Positions 62,122 to 64,000 of a stretch of DNA of 64,000 nt are shown one piece after another. The stretch is from NCBI GenBank assembly GCA_036768475.1, contig DAIPMW010000013.1, positions 1-64,000 on the forward strand. The letters are read 5' to 3'. Position 1 is the stretch's first letter, and the number at the start of each line of letters is the position of its first letter. The stretch comes from JAEUMD01 sp036768475 (GTDB lineage Bacteria > Pseudomonadota > Alphaproteobacteria > Rhizobiales > Hyphomicrobiaceae). Both the position numbers and the translations under genes were made by a program. The notes under the pieces were generated by a model, which was not told the DNA's origin, made no database searches, and saw only the letters and a program-made list of their open reading frames with translations.

Positions 62122-63570
62122 ATGTCCGCCATCCCCACAGTCGCCATCGTCGGTCGGCCAAATGTTGGCAAGTCGACACTGTTCAACCGCCTGACCGGCA
62201 AGCGCACCGCGCTTGTTTCGGACATGCCCGGCCTGACGCGCGACCGGCGCGAAGGGGAAGCGCATCTCGGCACCCACACCATCAAGCTCGTGGATACGGC
62301 AGGGCTCGAAGAAGCCGGACCGGGCACAATCGCCGCGCGCATGCGCCAGCAATCCGAAGCAGCGGTAGCCGCCGCCGACCTGGCGTTGTTCGTCATCGAT
62401 GCGCGCGAGGGCGTGACCGCGGCTGACGAAGCCTTCGCAAAAGTCGTGCGAGCCTCGGGCAAGCCGGTGATTCTGGTGGCCAACAAGGCCGAGGGCCGTG
62501 CCGGCGAAAGCGGCTTTTATGACGCGTATGCGCTTGGCTTCGGCGAACCGGTGGCGATCTCCGCGGAACATGGCGAAGGTGTTGGCGACCTCGTGGTCGA
62601 CCTCCTGCAGGCACTCGGGCTGTCACTTGCGACACCTGCGCGCAAGGGGCGCCGACGTGGTGGCGACGACGAGCACGAGAACGCCGGGGAGGCTGTGCAA
62701 GCTTCCGCCGGCGAAGAGCCGGTGAAACGCACGCAACCAATCCGGGTCGCCGTCGTCGGGCGCCCGAACGTCGGCAAATCGACACTGGTGAATGCGCTGC
62801 TCGCCGAGGAACGGATGATCACCGGACCAGAGCCTGGGCTGACGCGCGATACAATCTCCAGCGAACTCGTCTGGAACGATCGCAAGTTCCTCCTGTTCGA
62901 CACCGCAGGGCTGAGACGCAAGGCACGCATCGACGAATTGGCCGAAAAGCTTTCGGTCAGCGATACGGTACGCGCGCTTCGCTTTGCCGAAGTCGTCGTG
63001 CTGCTGATCGATGCGGAACGGCCTTTCGAGCATCAGGACCTCACGATCGGCGACATGGTCACCCAGGAAGGTCGTGCGATCGTGGTGGCGATCAACAAGT
63101 GGGACCTCGTGGCGGAAAAGCAGAAATTGCTGAGGGATCTGCGCCAGACCACGTCGGAGAAGCTGTCGCAGGTGCCCGGTGTGGCGCTCGTCACCATTTC
63201 AGCGCTGGGTGAAAAGGGGCTCGATCGGCTGATGGAGGCGATCGTGGCCGCCCACGAGACCTGGAACCAACGCGTGCCGACGCCCAATCTCAACCGGTGG
63301 CTGCAGGAGGCCGTGGCGCGTCATGCGCCGCCGGCAGTAGCAGGCCGCAGAATTCGCCTGCGGTACGTGACGCAGGTCTCGACGCGTCCCCCCACATTCG
63401 TTGCCTTTTGTTCCCGCCCTGCCGAGTTGCCCCGATCCTACGTCCGTTACCTCACCAACAGTCTGCGGGATGTGTTCGGCCTGCCCGGCGTGCCGATCCG
63501 GTTCAGCCTGAAGAAGGGAGAAAACCCTTACGCCGGCCGGACCAGTCGCGGAAAAGCTAGGCGTTCCTAG
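62122..63570 (+). CDS. der: GTPase Der (EngA), ribosome biogenesis
   Basis: 482 residues with two G domains: each has GRPNVGKST, and NKAEG and NKWDL as G4 motifs. GLTRD and DTAGL occur in both. A KH-like C-terminal domain ends the protein (PGVPIRFSLKKGENPYAGR). An acidic/glycine-rich linker separates the two G domains (around 175-205). Der is essential for 50S subunit maturation. Confidence 0.97.
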   Translation: MSAIPTVAIVGRPNVGKSTLFNRLTGKRTALVSDMPGLTRDRREGEAHLGTHTIKLVDTAGLEEAGPGTIAARMRQQSEAAVAAADLALFVIDAREGVTAADEAFAKVVRASGKPVILVANKAEGRAGESGFYDAYALGFGEPVAISAEHGEGVGDLVVDLLQALGLSLATPARKGRRRGGDDEHENAGEAVQASAGEEPVKRTQPIRVAVVGRPNVGKSTLVNALLAEERMITGPEPGLTRDTISSELVWNDRKFLLFDTAGLRRKARIDELAEKLSVSDTVRALRFAEVVVLLIDAERPFEHQDLTIGDMVTQEGRAIVVAINKWDLVAEKQKLLRDLRQTTSEKLSQVPGVALVTISALGEKGLDRLMEAIVAAHETWNQRVPTPNLNRWLQEAVARHAPPAVAGRRIRLRYVTQVSTRPPTFVAFCSRPAELPRSYVRYLTNSLRDVFGLPGVPIRFSLKKGENPYAGRTSRGKARRS

Positions 63571-63694
63571 CACTTAATTTCGTTTGGGCCGGTGACTGTT
63601 TGCAACGAGCACATGTCATACTAGCCTAAACCACAATCTCAGACTAAGTACGCGCCGGATTGCGGCCAACAGTCAGCCAAGGATTATCGAGCCG

Positions 63695-63991
63695 ATGAAC
63701 AAAGCAATGCATGCCGTTCTTGTCGCAGCTGTGGCAGCCACGGCGGGCTATGCGGCGGATACGTTCACCTTCGCCACGGGCGCCATGGCGGCAAACAGCG
63801 GACCATATTCGGCGCGCGTGCGCCGGGCCTGCAAGTCCGACTACAATCGCTTCTGCCCGGGCTATTCGCTTTACGGGACGGAGTTGCGTCGTTGCATGCA
63901 GGCTGCGGGGTATAATATTTCTCAGCGCTGCATCCGCGCGCTGGTCGATGCCGGCGAAGTGCCGCGCAGCATGCTGAAGCGAAACTATTGA
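63695..63991 (+). CDS. small secreted protein with four conserved-looking cysteines
   Basis: 98 residues with a signal peptide (cleavage perhaps at GAMA-ANSG). The mature part holds four cysteines in CKSDYNRFCPGYSLYG and RRCMQAAGYNISQRC, a spacing that suggests two disulphides. I do not recognise a named family. The likely location is the periplasm. No neighbour hints at its role. Confidence 0.65.
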   Translation: MNKAMHAVLVAAVAATAGYAADTFTFATGAMAANSGPYSARVRRACKSDYNRFCPGYSLYGTELRRCMQAAGYNISQRCIRALVDAGEVPRSMLKRNY

Positions 63992-64000
63992 GAGCCTAGA

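Noticed and set aside
1..64000. CRISPR array, rRNA or tRNA genes
   Set aside because: No regularly spaced repeats and no recognisable rRNA or tRNA sequence were seen on reading the window; a dedicated tRNA search would be needed to exclude one fully.

Overview
The window reads as alphaproteobacterial chromosome, most likely from Hyphomicrobiales. This is inferred from the high GC content, the hup/hyp gene set, the housekeeping block panB - TPR protein - bamB-like - der, and a dispersed palindrome family. No rRNA, tRNA or CRISPR array was seen.

Layout. (1) 0.36-4.6 kb: a SAM methyltransferase, then a three-gene operon of a tartrate/D-malate-type dehydrogenase with an aconitase-family hydratase (LeuC-like and LeuD-like subunits). 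(2) 4.8-27.1 kb, all on the minus strand: a complete uptake [NiFe]-hydrogenase locus, in transcription order hupS-hupL-hupE-hupC / hupD-F-G-H-I-J-K-hypA-B-C-D-E-hypX-hoxA-hupT-hupU-hupV-hypF. HupS has the six cysteines of an O2-tolerant proximal cluster, HypX supplies an aerobic maturation route, and HupUV/HupT/HoxA form an H2-sensing circuit. Two sigma-54 promoters are visible, before hupS (with a perfect IHF match) and before hupD, with a strong terminator after hupC between them. (3) 27-34 kb: a patchwork of an IS66 remnant, a DUF6064-like membrane protein, an MFS transporter, a molbindin and ModA sharing a long hairpin, a DUF779 protein, an IS481 remnant, chrBA and a short SPFH protein. 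(4) 34.8-44 kb: a glycan island with three sugar-nucleotide SDRs, three CgeB-like glycosyltransferases, a GH39-like protein and a TylF-like methyltransferase. (5) 44.2-53.8 kb: a D-glucarate/galactarate regulon (garD, garR, aldolase, gudD; divergent LacI-type regulator; tctCBA transporter) with two matching operators. (6) 53.8-64 kb: a Trk/Ktr potassium system, an RHS remnant, a large L,D-transpeptidase, panB, TPR protein, bamB-like, der and a small cysteine-containing secreted protein.

The hydrogenase locus looks self-contained: H2 sensed by HupUV is relayed through HupT to HoxA, which would act on the two sigma-54 promoters; the second promoter is placed to drive the maturation genes and the sensor genes together. 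The least explained part is the glycan island, whose product cannot be named from sequence.
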